A stretch of DNA of 64,000 nt from Myxococcales bacterium 68-20 (GCA_001899635.1 MKVQ01000016.1:217178-281177); one strand, 5' to 3'; counted from the first letter of the stretch, positions 48,828 through 57,851 are shown. Numbers and translations are program-made. Notes: a model not told the origin generated them from the sequence alone.

Positions 48828-49927
48828 AACGACCGCTCGAGATTGCGTTCTTCGGCTCGAGTCTCGTCTCCGCATACTGGAACGGGGCAGCCACGTATTA
48901 TCGGGGAATGCTCCGCGCTCTGCACGAGCGCGGACATCGGATCACGTTCTTCGAGCCCGATGCCTACGAACGGCAGGCGCATCGCGACATCGACGATCCT
49001 CCCTACGCAAAGGTCGTCGTCTACTCCGGGACCGACGAAGGAGCGGCGCTCGGCATGCTCGAACGAGCACGCACCGCAGACGTCATCATCAAGGCGAGCG
49101 GGATCGGCGTCTTCGACGAGCTGCTCGAGCGTGAGGTCGCGCGCGCCCGGCGCCTCGGCTCATTGGTCGTGTTCTGGGACGTCGACGCACCGGCGACCCT
49201 CGATCGATTGCGGAACGATCCCGGAGATCCATTCCGAGCGCTGGTTCCGAGCTACGACCTCGTCCTGACCTATGGCGGCGGCCCTCCGGTCGTCCAGGGC
49301 TATCAGGACTTTGGGGCCCGCCACGTCGTGCCCATCTACAATGCGCTCGACCCCGATACGCATTTCCAGACCGCACCGGACTCGCGCTTCGCGGCCGATG
49401 TGTCGCTGCTCGCTAATCGACTTCCGGACCGCGAAGCGCGCATCGGAGAGTTCTTCTTCCGGGCAGCGACCGCTCTGCCGGACCATCGGTTCCTGCTCGG
49501 GGGCAACGGCTGGCATGACAAGCCCCTACCCGGAAACGTGCGGATGGTGGGGCACGTCTACACGGCCGATCACAACGCCTTCAACGCGAGCACCTCGTTC
49601 GTGCTCAACGTGGCCCGTGACAGCATGGCAACGTGCGGGTGGTCTCCAGCAACCCGCGTGTTCGAGGCTGCCGGAGCAGGAGCGTGTCTGATCACCGATG
49701 TCTGGCAAGGAATCGAGGAGTTCCTCACTCCCGGAGCGGAGGTCCTCGTAGCCGACGACGGCGAGGCGGTGGCTCGTCACGTGCGGGACACACCGGCCAC
49801 ACGCGCGCGCGTGATCGGCGAAGCCGCAAGGAGGCGAGTGCTCGCCTATCACACCTACGCGCAGCGTGCGCGGATCGTCGAGTCACTCCTCGATACGGGG
49901 CAGCACCCGAGGGAGGTCAGCCGATGA
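48824..49927 (+). CDS. CgeB-like glycosyltransferase 2
   Basis: This 367-residue CgeB-type GT-B protein opens with LEIAFFGSSLVSAYWNGAAT and YYRGMLRALHERGHRITFFE. The later TRVFEAAGAGACLITDVWQG and EFLTPGAEVLVADDGE are the donor-binding hallmark. ATG 48824 overlaps the upstream stop; the open frame to 48707 is internal to that gene. The acceptor halves of the three consecutive CgeB-like genes differ enough to suggest that each adds a different residue or makes a different linkage. Confidence 0.83.
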   Translation: MKRPLEIAFFGSSLVSAYWNGAATYYRGMLRALHERGHRITFFEPDAYERQAHRDIDDPPYAKVVVYSGTDEGAALGMLERARTADVIIKASGIGVFDELLEREVARARRLGSLVVFWDVDAPATLDRLRNDPGDPFRALVPSYDLVLTYGGGPPVVQGYQDFGARHVVPIYNALDPDTHFQTAPDSRFAADVSLLANRLPDREARIGEFFFRAATALPDHRFLLGGNGWHDKPLPGNVRMVGHVYTADHNAFNASTSFVLNVARDSMATCGWSPATRVFEAAGAGACLITDVWQGIEEFLTPGAEVLVADDGEAVARHVRDTPATRARVIGEAARRRVLAYHTYAQRARIVESLLDTGQHPREVSR

Positions 49928-51057
49928 AGACGTCTTCCGAACGTCGGCGCTTCGTCGTCCTCGGGCTCTCGATCACGTCGTCGTGGGGCAATGGGCACGC
50001 GACGACCTATCGAGCGCTCTTGCGGCAGCTGGCAGCTCTCGGCCACGAGATCACATTCATCGAACGCGATCTGCCGTACTACGCGGCAAACCGCGACCTG
50101 CCAGCCGCTCCCTATGCCCGCACCTGCCTCTACTCCTCCCTGGAAGAGCTCTTCGACACTCATCGAACCGCCGTGCGCGACGCCGATCTCGTCGTGGTCG
50201 GCTCCTACGTACCCGAGGGCATCGCCGTAGGCCGGTGGGTGCAAGACCTCGCTCCTGGGCGGAGCGCGTTCTACGACATCGATACGCCGGTCACCCTCGC
50301 CGATCTCGCGTCGGGACAGTGCACCTATCTCGCGCCGGAGCTGATCCCCGGGTTCTCTCTCTATCTCTCGTTCACAGGAGGCCCGACGCTCGACTTCATC
50401 GCGAGCAGGTACGGCGCGCCCTGCGTGCGTCCGCTCTATTGCTCGGCGGACCCGGACACGTACTACCCCGATCGTGTGTTGACCTCGCTCGACCTGGGCT
50501 ACCTGGGCACCTACAGCAGCGACCGCCAGCCCGCGCTCTCGCGCCTGCTTCTCGAGCCGGCGCGGCAATGGAGCGACGGTAGATTCGCCGTAGCCGGTGC
50601 ACAATATCCCGCCACGCTCGCCTGGCCCGCGAACGTGCGTCACATTGCGCATCTTCATCCTGCCGAGCACCGCCACTTCTACGGGGCACAGCGCTTCACG
50701 CTCAATGTCACACGAGAAGCGATGGTACGGCTCGGCTTCTCACCCAGCGTTCGCCTCTTCGAGGCCGCGGCTTGCGGCGTTCCGATCATCTCCGACGAGT
50801 GGGCGGGTCTCGCCGAGTTCTTCGAGCCCGGTCGCGAGATCTTCGTTGCCCGAACGATGGAAGAAGCGCTCGCGATCGTGCGCGATCTTCCAGAGAAGGA
50901 GCGGGTCGCCGTCGCGACTGCCGGACGTGAGCGCTTCTTGCGCGAGCACACCGCGCGAGCACGAGCGCTCACACTGGATGGCTACACGCAGGAGCTGCTC
51001 GAGCAAAAGGGAGCTCGGACGCGTCCGAAGCCGACACAACCGAGGGTCCAATCATGA
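49924..51057 (+). CDS. CgeB-like glycosyltransferase 3
   Basis: This 377-residue CgeB-type GT-B protein opens with FVVLGLSITSSWGNGHATTY and LGHEITFIERDLPYYAANRD. The late motif is VRLFEAAACGVPIISDEWAG with FFEPGREIFVARTMEE. It is strikingly close to the minus-strand gene at 54478 (LSVSSAWGNGHATLW, FFERDMPWYAQNRD, LFEAAACGVPIISDHWAG), so the two are recent paralogues. ATG 49924 overlaps the upstream stop, and the end overlaps the next SDR start by 4 bases. The specific sugar is unknown. Confidence 0.84.
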   Translation: MKTSSERRRFVVLGLSITSSWGNGHATTYRALLRQLAALGHEITFIERDLPYYAANRDLPAAPYARTCLYSSLEELFDTHRTAVRDADLVVVGSYVPEGIAVGRWVQDLAPGRSAFYDIDTPVTLADLASGQCTYLAPELIPGFSLYLSFTGGPTLDFIASRYGAPCVRPLYCSADPDTYYPDRVLTSLDLGYLGTYSSDRQPALSRLLLEPARQWSDGRFAVAGAQYPATLAWPANVRHIAHLHPAEHRHFYGAQRFTLNVTREAMVRLGFSPSVRLFEAAACGVPIISDEWAGLAEFFEPGREIFVARTMEEALAIVRDLPEKERVAVATAGRERFLREHTARARALTLDGYTQELLEQKGARTRPKPTQPRVQS

Positions 51058-52067
51058 GGAGACATCACGCACTAGTGCTTGGTGGAGCGGGATTCGTCGG
51101 ATCCCATCTCTGCGATCGACTGCTCGCTCGCGGCGACACGGTGTACTGCTTCGACAACCTGGAGACAGGGCGCCTCGAGAACATCGCGCATCTCGACGAT
51201 CACGAGCGTTTCGTGTTCGTCCGTGGAGACGTCGTCGTTCCGTTCCAGTTCCCAGTCGATCGCATCTACAACCTGGCCTGTCCTGCGAGCCCGCCGCGCT
51301 ACCAGGTCGATCCGGTGAAGACCACGCTCACGAGCGTGCTCGGCACGCTCAACGCTCTCCGTCTCGGCGCACGATCGGGGGCTCGAGTGTTCTTCGCGTC
51401 GACGAGTGAGGTCTACGGCGATCCCGAGGTGCATCCGCAGCCGGAGGTCTACCGCGGCTGCGTGAACACGGTCGGACCGCGCGCTTGCTACGACGAGGGA
51501 AAGCGCTGTGCCGAGTCTCTGATGACGGACTTCGCACGCCAACACGGGGTCGAGATTCGCATCGCTCGCATCTTCAACACGTACGGGCCGCGAATGGACC
51601 CAGCCGATGGTCGGATCGTCTCCAACTTCATCACGCAGGCCCTGTGCAGCGAGGATCTCACCGTCTACGGGGATGGGACGCAGACGCGTAGCTTCTGCTA
51701 CGTCGACGACCTCATCGACGGCATCGTCGCGCTGATGGATCATCCGACCTTCTCGGAGCCGGTCAATCTCGGGAATCCGGACGAGTTCACGGTGCTCGCG
51801 CTCGCCGATCTCGTCCGCGAGCTCACGCGGTCCGAATGTGGCCTCGTGTTCGGGCCGCTCCCGGAAGACGATCCGAAGCTCCGGCGCCCGGTCGTCGACC
51901 GTGCGCGCGACCTCATCGGCTTCCGCCCGAAGGTGAAGCTTCGCGAGGGCCTCGAGCGCACCATCGAATACTTCGAGGCGCAGCTCGAAGCCGAGCTGTC
52001 GGGTTCGGGAAGGCGCCTCTTCGGCCAACGCCACAGACCCGGCCGCCGCGCCGCGACTGGAACCTGA
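51054..52067 (+). CDS. UDP-glucuronate decarboxylase-like SDR
   Basis: This 337-residue extended SDR has the NAD motif LGGAGFVGSHLCDRLL, Asp in YCFDNLETG, and YNLACPASPPRYQVDPVKT. It also has the Tyr-Lys pair in ACYDEGKRCAESLM and IFNTYGPRMDPADGRIVSNF. These are the hallmarks of UDP-xylose synthase, which turns UDP-glucuronate into UDP-xylose. The UDP-glucose dehydrogenase at 61604 would supply its substrate. Together they imply a xylose or another pentose in the product. The C-terminus has a basic extension. Confidence 0.87.
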   Translation: MRRHHALVLGGAGFVGSHLCDRLLARGDTVYCFDNLETGRLENIAHLDDHERFVFVRGDVVVPFQFPVDRIYNLACPASPPRYQVDPVKTTLTSVLGTLNALRLGARSGARVFFASTSEVYGDPEVHPQPEVYRGCVNTVGPRACYDEGKRCAESLMTDFARQHGVEIRIARIFNTYGPRMDPADGRIVSNFITQALCSEDLTVYGDGTQTRSFCYVDDLIDGIVALMDHPTFSEPVNLGNPDEFTVLALADLVRELTRSECGLVFGPLPEDDPKLRRPVVDRARDLIGFRPKVKLREGLERTIEYFEAQLEAELSGSGRRLFGQRHRPGRRAATGT

Positions 52068-52078
52068 GGAGATGGACC

Positions 52079-52867
52079 ATGTGGGGCATCGTTCCGGCCG
52101 CCGGCATCGGAAGCCGCATCCAGCCACTGGCCTGCAGCAAGGAGCTCCTGCCGATAGGCAGCGTTGACGAGGGCGGAGTCCTGCGGCCTCGTGCCGTGAG
52201 CGAATACCTCGTCGATCGTCTGGTCCTCGGCGGCGCAACGAAGATCGCGTTCGTCATCTCTACCGCCAAGGCCGACATGGTCGAGTACTACGGCGCCGGA
52301 AGCGAGACGACCCCGGTCGCGTACGTCGTCCAACCCGAGCCGCACGGGCTCTGTGACGCTCTCTTCCGCGCGCTGCCGCTGGTAAGAGACGAGGAGCACG
52401 TGCTCGTCGGTCTGCCGGACACGATCTGGTTCCCCGATGGCGCGCTCGCCGAGCTCGGCGAGGAAGACCTCTCGTTCCTCTGCTTCCCAGTCGACCGGCC
52501 CGAGCTCTTCGATGCAGTCGATGCCGACGCCGCAGAGAACGTGCTCGAGGTGCAGGTGAAGGACGTTCGAGCGAGGACGCACTGGATCTGGGGTGCGTTC
52601 AAGGTGAAGGGCAACGTGCTCCGGCAGCTTCATTCCCTGTGGGTCGAGCGGAGCCAGAGCGATGCCTACCTCGGCACGCTGGTGAACGCTTGGCTTGCGC
52701 GCGGAGGCAGGGCGCGAGCTCGCAAGGTGGGCCGCTCCTACGTCGACGTCGGCACCATCGACGGATACCGCGAAGCCGTGAAGGCAACCGGAACCACCAG
52801 CGGTGTGGCTCGCGTCGCGAACGGCCGCCGCGCGGCCGGGGCGACGACCCCGAGGACGGGATCATGA
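52079..52867 (+). CDS. Sugar nucleotidyltransferase-like protein
   Basis: This 262-residue Rossmann-type protein opens GIVPAAGIGSRIQPLACSKE, a variant of the GxGxRxxPxTxxxPK signature of sugar-1-phosphate nucleotidylyltransferases. PEPHGLCDALFRALPLVRDE and LVGLPDTIWFPDG (Asp for metal) follow. It probably activates a sugar phosphate with an NTP. The start has a clear Shine-Dalgarno sequence (GAGGAG). This is the only gap in the operon (11 bases after the previous stop). It overlaps the methyltransferase by 4 bases. Confidence 0.82.
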   Translation: MWGIVPAAGIGSRIQPLACSKELLPIGSVDEGGVLRPRAVSEYLVDRLVLGGATKIAFVISTAKADMVEYYGAGSETTPVAYVVQPEPHGLCDALFRALPLVRDEEHVLVGLPDTIWFPDGALAELGEEDLSFLCFPVDRPELFDAVDADAAENVLEVQVKDVRARTHWIWGAFKVKGNVLRQLHSLWVERSQSDAYLGTLVNAWLARGGRARARKVGRSYVDVGTIDGYREAVKATGTTSGVARVANGRRAAGATTPRTGS

Positions 52868-53577
52868 ATCGAGCAGAGATCCAGCGGCAGGTCGCAGAGC
52901 TCGGGCCCTGGTTCCACAACCTCGAGCTCGGAGGCGTCATGACGGCTCCGGCCCACTTCCTCGGCGACTATCCACGTCAGAAGTGGAAGCGCTTCCAACA
53001 TGCGATCCCCTCCGATCTGCGCGGCAAGACCGTGCTCGACATCGGCTGCAATGCCGGCTTCTACAGTCTAGAGATGAAGCGCCGCGGTGCGAAAGCGGTC
53101 GTCGCGATCGACACTAGTGACCTCTACCTCGCCCAGGCGCGCTTCGCCTCGAAGGTCACCGGGATCGAGATCGACGTCCGAAAGCTGGACACCTACGACG
53201 TCGCCGAGCTCGGGACGAAATTCGACATCGTCCTCTTCATGGGCGTCCTCTATCACCTGCGCCATCCGCTGCTTGCGCTCGACCTGATCCACGAGCACGT
53301 CGTAGGCGACACGATGATCTTCCAGAGCATGCAGCGAGGCTCGCACGACGTGCTTCCTCTGACCGAAAACTACCCATTCTCGGAGACCGAGATCTTCGAT
53401 CGAGCGGAGTACCCGAAGATGCATTTCGTCGAAAATCGCTACTCGGGAGACGAAACCAACTGGTGGATCCCGAACCGAGCGTGTGTCGAAGCGATGCTGC
53501 GAAGCTCGGGATTCCGCATCGAGACGCATCCCGAAGAGGAAGTGTACGTGTGCCGAGTCGAGGGAGGGGAGCGATGA
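52864..53577 (+). CDS. SAM-dependent methyltransferase (Rta_06860-like)
   Basis: This 237-residue methyltransferase has a SAM-binding motif KTVLDIGCNAGFYSLEMKRR (~56-75), AIDTSDLYLAQARF, and FDIVLFMGVLYHLRHPLLAL. The C-terminus ends in a strand pair with EVYVCRVEGGER. From memory it resembles the family named after Ramlibacter Rta_06860, which occurs in the same gene neighbourhood in other proteobacteria. It could methylate a sugar. ATG 52864 overlaps the nucleotidyltransferase stop, and its own stop overlaps the next start. Confidence 0.84.
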   Translation: MNRAEIQRQVAELGPWFHNLELGGVMTAPAHFLGDYPRQKWKRFQHAIPSDLRGKTVLDIGCNAGFYSLEMKRRGAKAVVAIDTSDLYLAQARFASKVTGIEIDVRKLDTYDVAELGTKFDIVLFMGVLYHLRHPLLALDLIHEHVVGDTMIFQSMQRGSHDVLPLTENYPFSETEIFDRAEYPKMHFVENRYSGDETNWWIPNRACVEAMLRSSGFRIETHPEEEVYVCRVEGGER

Positions 53578-54464
53578 CCGTCGAAGCCGTGATGCTCTGG
53601 AACGAGCCGAACAACCTCTCCCATTGGGACTTCCACATGGATGAGGGCTGGAAGATCTTCGGAGCGATGACGAAGCTCGCGGGTAAGGAGATCGCGCGTG
53701 AGAAGCCGGGGCTCACACGCGTGCTCGGGGGGATGTCCCCAATCGATCCCGCGTTCTTGAAGAACCTCGAGGGAAAGGGCGTGCTCGACGCGGTCGACGC
53801 CGTCGCTGTCCATGGTTTTCCCCTCGACTGGAATCACTGGCAGATTCACGAGTGGCCGGAGAAGCTCTCGGAGATCCGCACGGTGACGCAGAAGCCGATC
53901 TGGGTGAGCGAGGTAGGCGTCTCGACGTTCGGCGCGGAGGAGGTCCAGGACTTCGGGCTGAAGCGTACCGCCGAGCTGCTCGTCGGTCGTGCTCCACGCA
54001 TCCACTGGTACAGCCTCTATGACTTGCCTCGGGCGTGGCCGGCGACCACCCGACATCGAGAGGCGGAAGGCTCATCGTACTACCGGCACTTCTACATGGG
54101 ACTTCTCCGCGAAGATGGGACGCCGAAGCAAGCGCTGCATCGCTTCGCCGACTACACGCCCGAGCTCGGCATCTGTCAGTGGTTCCACTACGAGGACCAC
54201 CGGCTCGAGGATGCCGTCGATTGGCTTCGTCGGCTCGGTGTCCGTCACCTCCGAACGGGTCTCTCATGGGCCGACAGCCACCGGCCGAACGCCGATGCAT
54301 GGTTCGATCGGCAGATGAAAGCACTCGAGTCGTTCGACGTGACGGTGACCTTCTGTTTCACACCGGGGGCGCGCGGTCTTCGCCCCGATCACACATCGCC
54401 ACCGCAGCGCGTGGAGGAGTTTGCGGAGTTCTGCACCCGGATGGTGCGTCGCTACGTCGTTTGA
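53574..54464 (+). CDS. Clan GH-A-like glycosidase with circularly permuted barrel
   Basis: This is a 296-residue protein. The acid/base Glu11 lies in VMLWNEPNNL and the nucleophile Glu113 in PIWVSEVGVS, spaced as in clan GH-A (GH39/GH5-like). The order is unusual. In ordinary GH-A barrels the NEP motif is near residue 130-150, after the first three strands. Here it is at residue 8-13, and the segment that looks like strands 1-3 (DAVDWLRRLGVRHLRTGLSW, FDRQMKALESFDVTVTFCF, VEEFAEFCTRMVRRYVV) is at the C-terminus. This suggests a permuted TIM barrel. It is the last gene of the operon. It may trim or transglycosylate the product. Confidence 0.75.
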   Translation: MTVEAVMLWNEPNNLSHWDFHMDEGWKIFGAMTKLAGKEIAREKPGLTRVLGGMSPIDPAFLKNLEGKGVLDAVDAVAVHGFPLDWNHWQIHEWPEKLSEIRTVTQKPIWVSEVGVSTFGAEEVQDFGLKRTAELLVGRAPRIHWYSLYDLPRAWPATTRHREAEGSSYYRHFYMGLLREDGTPKQALHRFADYTPELGICQWFHYEDHRLEDAVDWLRRLGVRHLRTGLSWADSHRPNADAWFDRQMKALESFDVTVTFCFTPGARGLRPDHTSPPQRVEEFAEFCTRMVRRYVV

Positions 54465-54477
54465 GACGTCGCGTCGC

Positions 54478-55533
54478 TCACCGAGTGACGAGCTCGAGTA
54501 GCTGGCGCGCACGACGCTCTGCGGTGTGCTCGGCGAGCACGCGCTCACGCGCGCGTCGCGCAACGGCTTCGAGCTCGCCTTCGCCGACCTGGAGCGCTGC
54601 CACCACGTCGTCGGTTACCCGAGCAACGAGGATCTCGCGCCCGGTCTCGAAGAAATCGCCGAGCCCAGCCCAGTGGTCGCTGATGATGGGCACCCCACAT
54701 GCCGCCGCCTCGAACAGGCGTCCGGAAGGACACCATCCGAGCTCGGCCATCGCGCCCCTAGTGACGTTGAGCGTGAGGCGCGACGATCCGTAGAATGCCG
54801 GGTGCTGCGTCGGAGGCACGTGGCTCCGCATCTCGAGATTTGCGGGCTTCGTCATGTGCGCCGGATACATGGGACCGCCGAGGAGGAATCGGCGTTCCGG
54901 GAGGCGAGTGGCCGGCGCGAGGAGGAAGTCCTCGACCTTCTGCTGCCGATCCGCCGCGTAGGTCCCGAGATAGGAGAGGTCGCACGTGAACGATGGGTCA
55001 TGCTCTCCACGCCCGTGGGTCGAGAGATCGACCGATCCATAGAGAGGAGCCGTACGGCGCGCCCCCAGCCGCGAGGCGAGCTGCTCGAGAGCGCGGCCTC
55101 CCGTGTAGCTCAGCACCATGTCGAATGGGCCGAGGCCGACGGTGGGCAAGTACTCGACGCGCTCTCCGCGGCCGAGACGTTCGAGAGTGACCGGCGTGTC
55201 GAGATCGTAGAACACGCGACGTGCGCATGATCGGAGCACGACCTCCGCCGCGGCGTCCGCATCGGGGCAAAAGGAGGTCACGATCCCCACGTCGGCCGAG
55301 CTCACGGCGGAGGCGGCCGCGCGCGCGACGTCTGGCCAGGAGCCATAGAGGACGATCTCGTAGCCGTCCCCTCGGTGGAGATCCCGATTCTGCGCGTACC
55401 AGGGCATGTCTCGCTCGAAGAACGCCACCTGGTGCCCGTCTCTCGCGAGTGCGCGCAAGAGCCCCCGCCACAAGGTCGCGTGCCCGTTGCCCCATGCCGA
55501 CGAGACGGACAGCCCGAAGACGACGAGTTTCAT
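54478..55533 (-). CDS. CgeB-like glycosyltransferase 4
   Basis: This 351-residue protein is closely similar to the CgeB-like gene at 49924 but on the opposite strand. Motifs are VVFGLSVSSAWGNGHATLWR, FFERDMPWYAQNRDL, TCDLSYLGTYAADRQQKVED and RLFEAAACGVPIISDHWAGL with FFETGREILVARVTDD. It lies 13 bases beyond the convergent operon end. It overlaps the upstream HD-protein gene by 4 bases (ATGA), so the two are translationally coupled. Confidence 0.84.
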   Translation of the reverse strand: MKLVVFGLSVSSAWGNGHATLWRGLLRALARDGHQVAFFERDMPWYAQNRDLHRGDGYEIVLYGSWPDVARAAASAVSSADVGIVTSFCPDADAAAEVVLRSCARRVFYDLDTPVTLERLGRGERVEYLPTVGLGPFDMVLSYTGGRALEQLASRLGARRTAPLYGSVDLSTHGRGEHDPSFTCDLSYLGTYAADRQQKVEDFLLAPATRLPERRFLLGGPMYPAHMTKPANLEMRSHVPPTQHPAFYGSSRLTLNVTRGAMAELGWCPSGRLFEAAACGVPIISDHWAGLGDFFETGREILVARVTDDVVAALQVGEGELEAVARRARERVLAEHTAERRARQLLELVTR

Positions 55534-56462
55534 CGAGCACCTCCCCGCGCCTCGAGAGGCCAGCCAGCCTCGGCAGCGACGAGCCGAGCGACATCCTCTC
55601 GCATTCGAATCGAGGGCAGCCTGGCGCGAGCTTCGGCCCCGAGGCGTGCAAGCGTGTACGCGACCTTCCTTCGCGTTTGGTCCAGCCCGAAGTAGTCGGC
55701 GTATCCCGGACTGTTCAACGAAAAGAACGAGAGGCCGTCGGCGTCGTTCAGGAGCTCGACGCCGGGATCCTGCCCTCTTCGCTCATGCACGGCAACGAGC
55801 TCGCGTACCCGCAACGCGATTGGCCGATCGACGCCAACATGGCAGAGGATCTCGTACGCGCGGTCGGCCCCCCGGCGGGCATGCCTCTCCTTGAACGCGG
55901 CATAGTCCGGTGCGTGATGCTCGACGCGGAGCTCGGCTTCGCTCTCGAGCCGCTCGATGTCGTGAAAGAGCGCGGCCAGCTGGACGGTCAGGTTCGCGTT
56001 CGGCGCAAGGCGCAGGGCCCACTGCCACGTGTCGATGGCATGGTCGAGGTCCGCCTTCACGAGCGGCTTCCCACAATCGTGCAGCTCCTCGTGAGCGAGG
56101 AGCACGTCGTCCCAGAGCGGCACCGATGAAGCCGCGTTGCGCCGATCGACGAAGCGCTGGCATCGAGTGAGCACTTCGATCGCGACTCCGGGGAGGTCGG
56201 CACCGCACCCGCGGACGACAATCGCAGTGGTGCGCCTTCGGCACGCGTCGAGCTCTCGGTCGACGGACATGAATACTTCGTCGTCGCGATACCAGCCATC
56301 CGTCTCGACGACGAGGGCATCGTTCCCCTCCCCGGGCGCCGCATTCTCGACCCGAACCGACGGCATCTCGATCTCGAGGCGCCGCAGCTTCGATGGACTC
56401 AGCGCCCCCTCGGTGACGACCAGAATCAGGCGCTGGAGCTTCGTTCGAGCTCGCGTCTCCAT
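55530..56462 (-). CDS. HD-domain protein
   Basis: This is a 310-residue protein. The C-terminal part has HD-phosphohydrolase-like features: His141 in KADLDHAIDTWQWAL, His167-Asp168 in AALFHDIERL, and a later Asp pair in LLNDADGLSFFSLN (~239-242). The N-terminal ~130 residues are beta-rich and include several positions typical of a nucleotide or sugar-phosphate-binding region (VVRGCGADLPGVAIEVLTRC). ATG 56462 is the first plausible start; the longer frame to 57080 is inside the inositol phosphate synthase gene. It is coupled to the CgeB gene by a 4-base overlap. The substrate is unknown; the adjacent sugar-nucleotide pathway is a hint. Confidence 0.7.
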   Translation of the reverse strand: METRARTKLQRLILVVTEGALSPSKLRRLEIEMPSVRVENAAPGEGNDALVVETDGWYRDDEVFMSVDRELDACRRRTTAIVVRGCGADLPGVAIEVLTRCQRFVDRRNAASSVPLWDDVLLAHEELHDCGKPLVKADLDHAIDTWQWALRLAPNANLTVQLAALFHDIERLESEAELRVEHHAPDYAAFKERHARRGADRAYEILCHVGVDRPIALRVRELVAVHERRGQDPGVELLNDADGLSFFSLNSPGYADYFGLDQTRRKVAYTLARLGAEARARLPSIRMREDVARLVAAEAGWPLEARGGAR

Positions 56463-56537
56463 GCGGCTCCACGATGCAAGTCGCACTCCACCAAAGTCAC
56501 CGGTCCTCGTCTTGCACGATCGAGAGCGGAGGTCCCC

Positions 56538-57851
56538 ATGCAAGTGCCATCCACCATTACCCCGGCGAGCGGACGAGTCGCAGTGCTCTGCGCCGGCATG
56601 GGTGCGGTCGCAACGACTTTCATGGCGGGTGTGCTGCTCGCGCGTCGCGGACTGGGGCAGCCCATCGGGTCGCTGACTCAGATGGGCACCATCCGACTTG
56701 GACCTCGCAAGGACGGGCGCGCACCGAAGATTGCCGACTTCATCTCCCTGGCAAGCCTCGACGACCTCGTCTTCGGTGGGTGGGACATCTTCCCGGACGA
56801 CGCCCACGCGGCTGCCGTCGACGCCGCTGTCCTGTCCGCCGCGGATCTCGACACCGTCCGGCACGAGCTCGCCCAGATCAAGCCGATGCGTGCCGTGTTC
56901 GACCCAGCCTATGTCCGCCGCCTGGACGGCAGCCACGTCAAGACAGGCAAGTCGAAGGCGGACCTCGTCGAACAGCTCCGCGACGACATCCGCGCGTTCC
57001 TCCGCCTCCACGAATGCTCGCGTGCAGTCTGCATCTGGTGCGGATCGACGGAGGTCTTTCAGGAACCCGCGCCCTGCCATGCGTCGGCGCAGGCATTCGA
57101 GAGAGGTCTACTCGCTAACGACAGCGCGATCTCGTCATCCCAGATCTACGCTTGGGCGTGCATGAAGGAAGGCGTTCCGTTCGCAAACGGTGCGCCGAAC
57201 CTGACCGTCGACTTTCCTGCAGCGTGGGAGCTCGCGCGTAGCTGCGGGGTCCCCATCGCCGGCAAGGACTTCAAGACCGGCCAGACCCTCATGAAGACGG
57301 TCATCGCTCCGGCACTGAAGGCGAGGATGCTCGGTGTGCGAGGATGGTTCTCCACGAACATCCTCGGCAATCGCGACGGCGAGGTCCTCGACGATCCAGG
57401 ATCGTTCAAGACGAAAGAGAACTCGAAGCTTGGCGCGCTCGAGCTCATCTTGCAGCCGAAGCTCTACCCCGCGCTCTACGATGAGATCTTCCACAAGGTC
57501 CGCATCGAGTACTACCCGCCTCGGGGCGACGCGAAAGAAGGCTGGGACAACATCGATCTCTTCGGTTGGCTCGGGTATCCGATGCAGCTCAAAGTCGACT
57601 TTCTCTGCCGCGACTCGATCCTCGCGGCACCACTCGTGCTCGACCTCGCGCTCTTCCTCGATTTCGCGAAGCGCGCTGGTCTCTCGGGCACTCAAGAGTG
57701 GCTCAGCTTCTACTGGAAGTCTCCGATGACGGCGCCGGGCCTCACTCCTGAGCACGACCTGTTCATCCAGCTCAAGAAGCTCAAGAACACCCTGCGGTGG
57801 CTCAAAGGCGAGCAGCTCATCACCCATCTCGGAAACGAGTATTACGACTGA
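56538..57851 (+). CDS. myo-Inositol-1-phosphate synthase
   Basis: This 437-residue enzyme of the INO1/MIPS family converts glucose-6-phosphate to inositol-3-phosphate. Visible motifs are the NAD loop CAGMGAVATTFMAGV, VFGGWDIFPDD, SGKDFKTGQT-type PIAGKDFKTGQTLMKT, LGNRDGEVLDDPGSFKTKEN and a DFLCRDSILAAPLVLDL region. A Shine-Dalgarno sequence (GGAGG) precedes the ATG. It is divergent from the HD-protein gene (75 bases). Its presence within a glycan locus suggests an inositol-containing acceptor, for example an inositol lipid or phosphoinositol-linked sugar. Confidence 0.9.
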   Translation: MQVPSTITPASGRVAVLCAGMGAVATTFMAGVLLARRGLGQPIGSLTQMGTIRLGPRKDGRAPKIADFISLASLDDLVFGGWDIFPDDAHAAAVDAAVLSAADLDTVRHELAQIKPMRAVFDPAYVRRLDGSHVKTGKSKADLVEQLRDDIRAFLRLHECSRAVCIWCGSTEVFQEPAPCHASAQAFERGLLANDSAISSSQIYAWACMKEGVPFANGAPNLTVDFPAAWELARSCGVPIAGKDFKTGQTLMKTVIAPALKARMLGVRGWFSTNILGNRDGEVLDDPGSFKTKENSKLGALELILQPKLYPALYDEIFHKVRIEYYPPRGDAKEGWDNIDLFGWLGYPMQLKVDFLCRDSILAAPLVLDLALFLDFAKRAGLSGTQEWLSFYWKSPMTAPGLTPEHDLFIQLKKLKNTLRWLKGEQLITHLGNEYYD

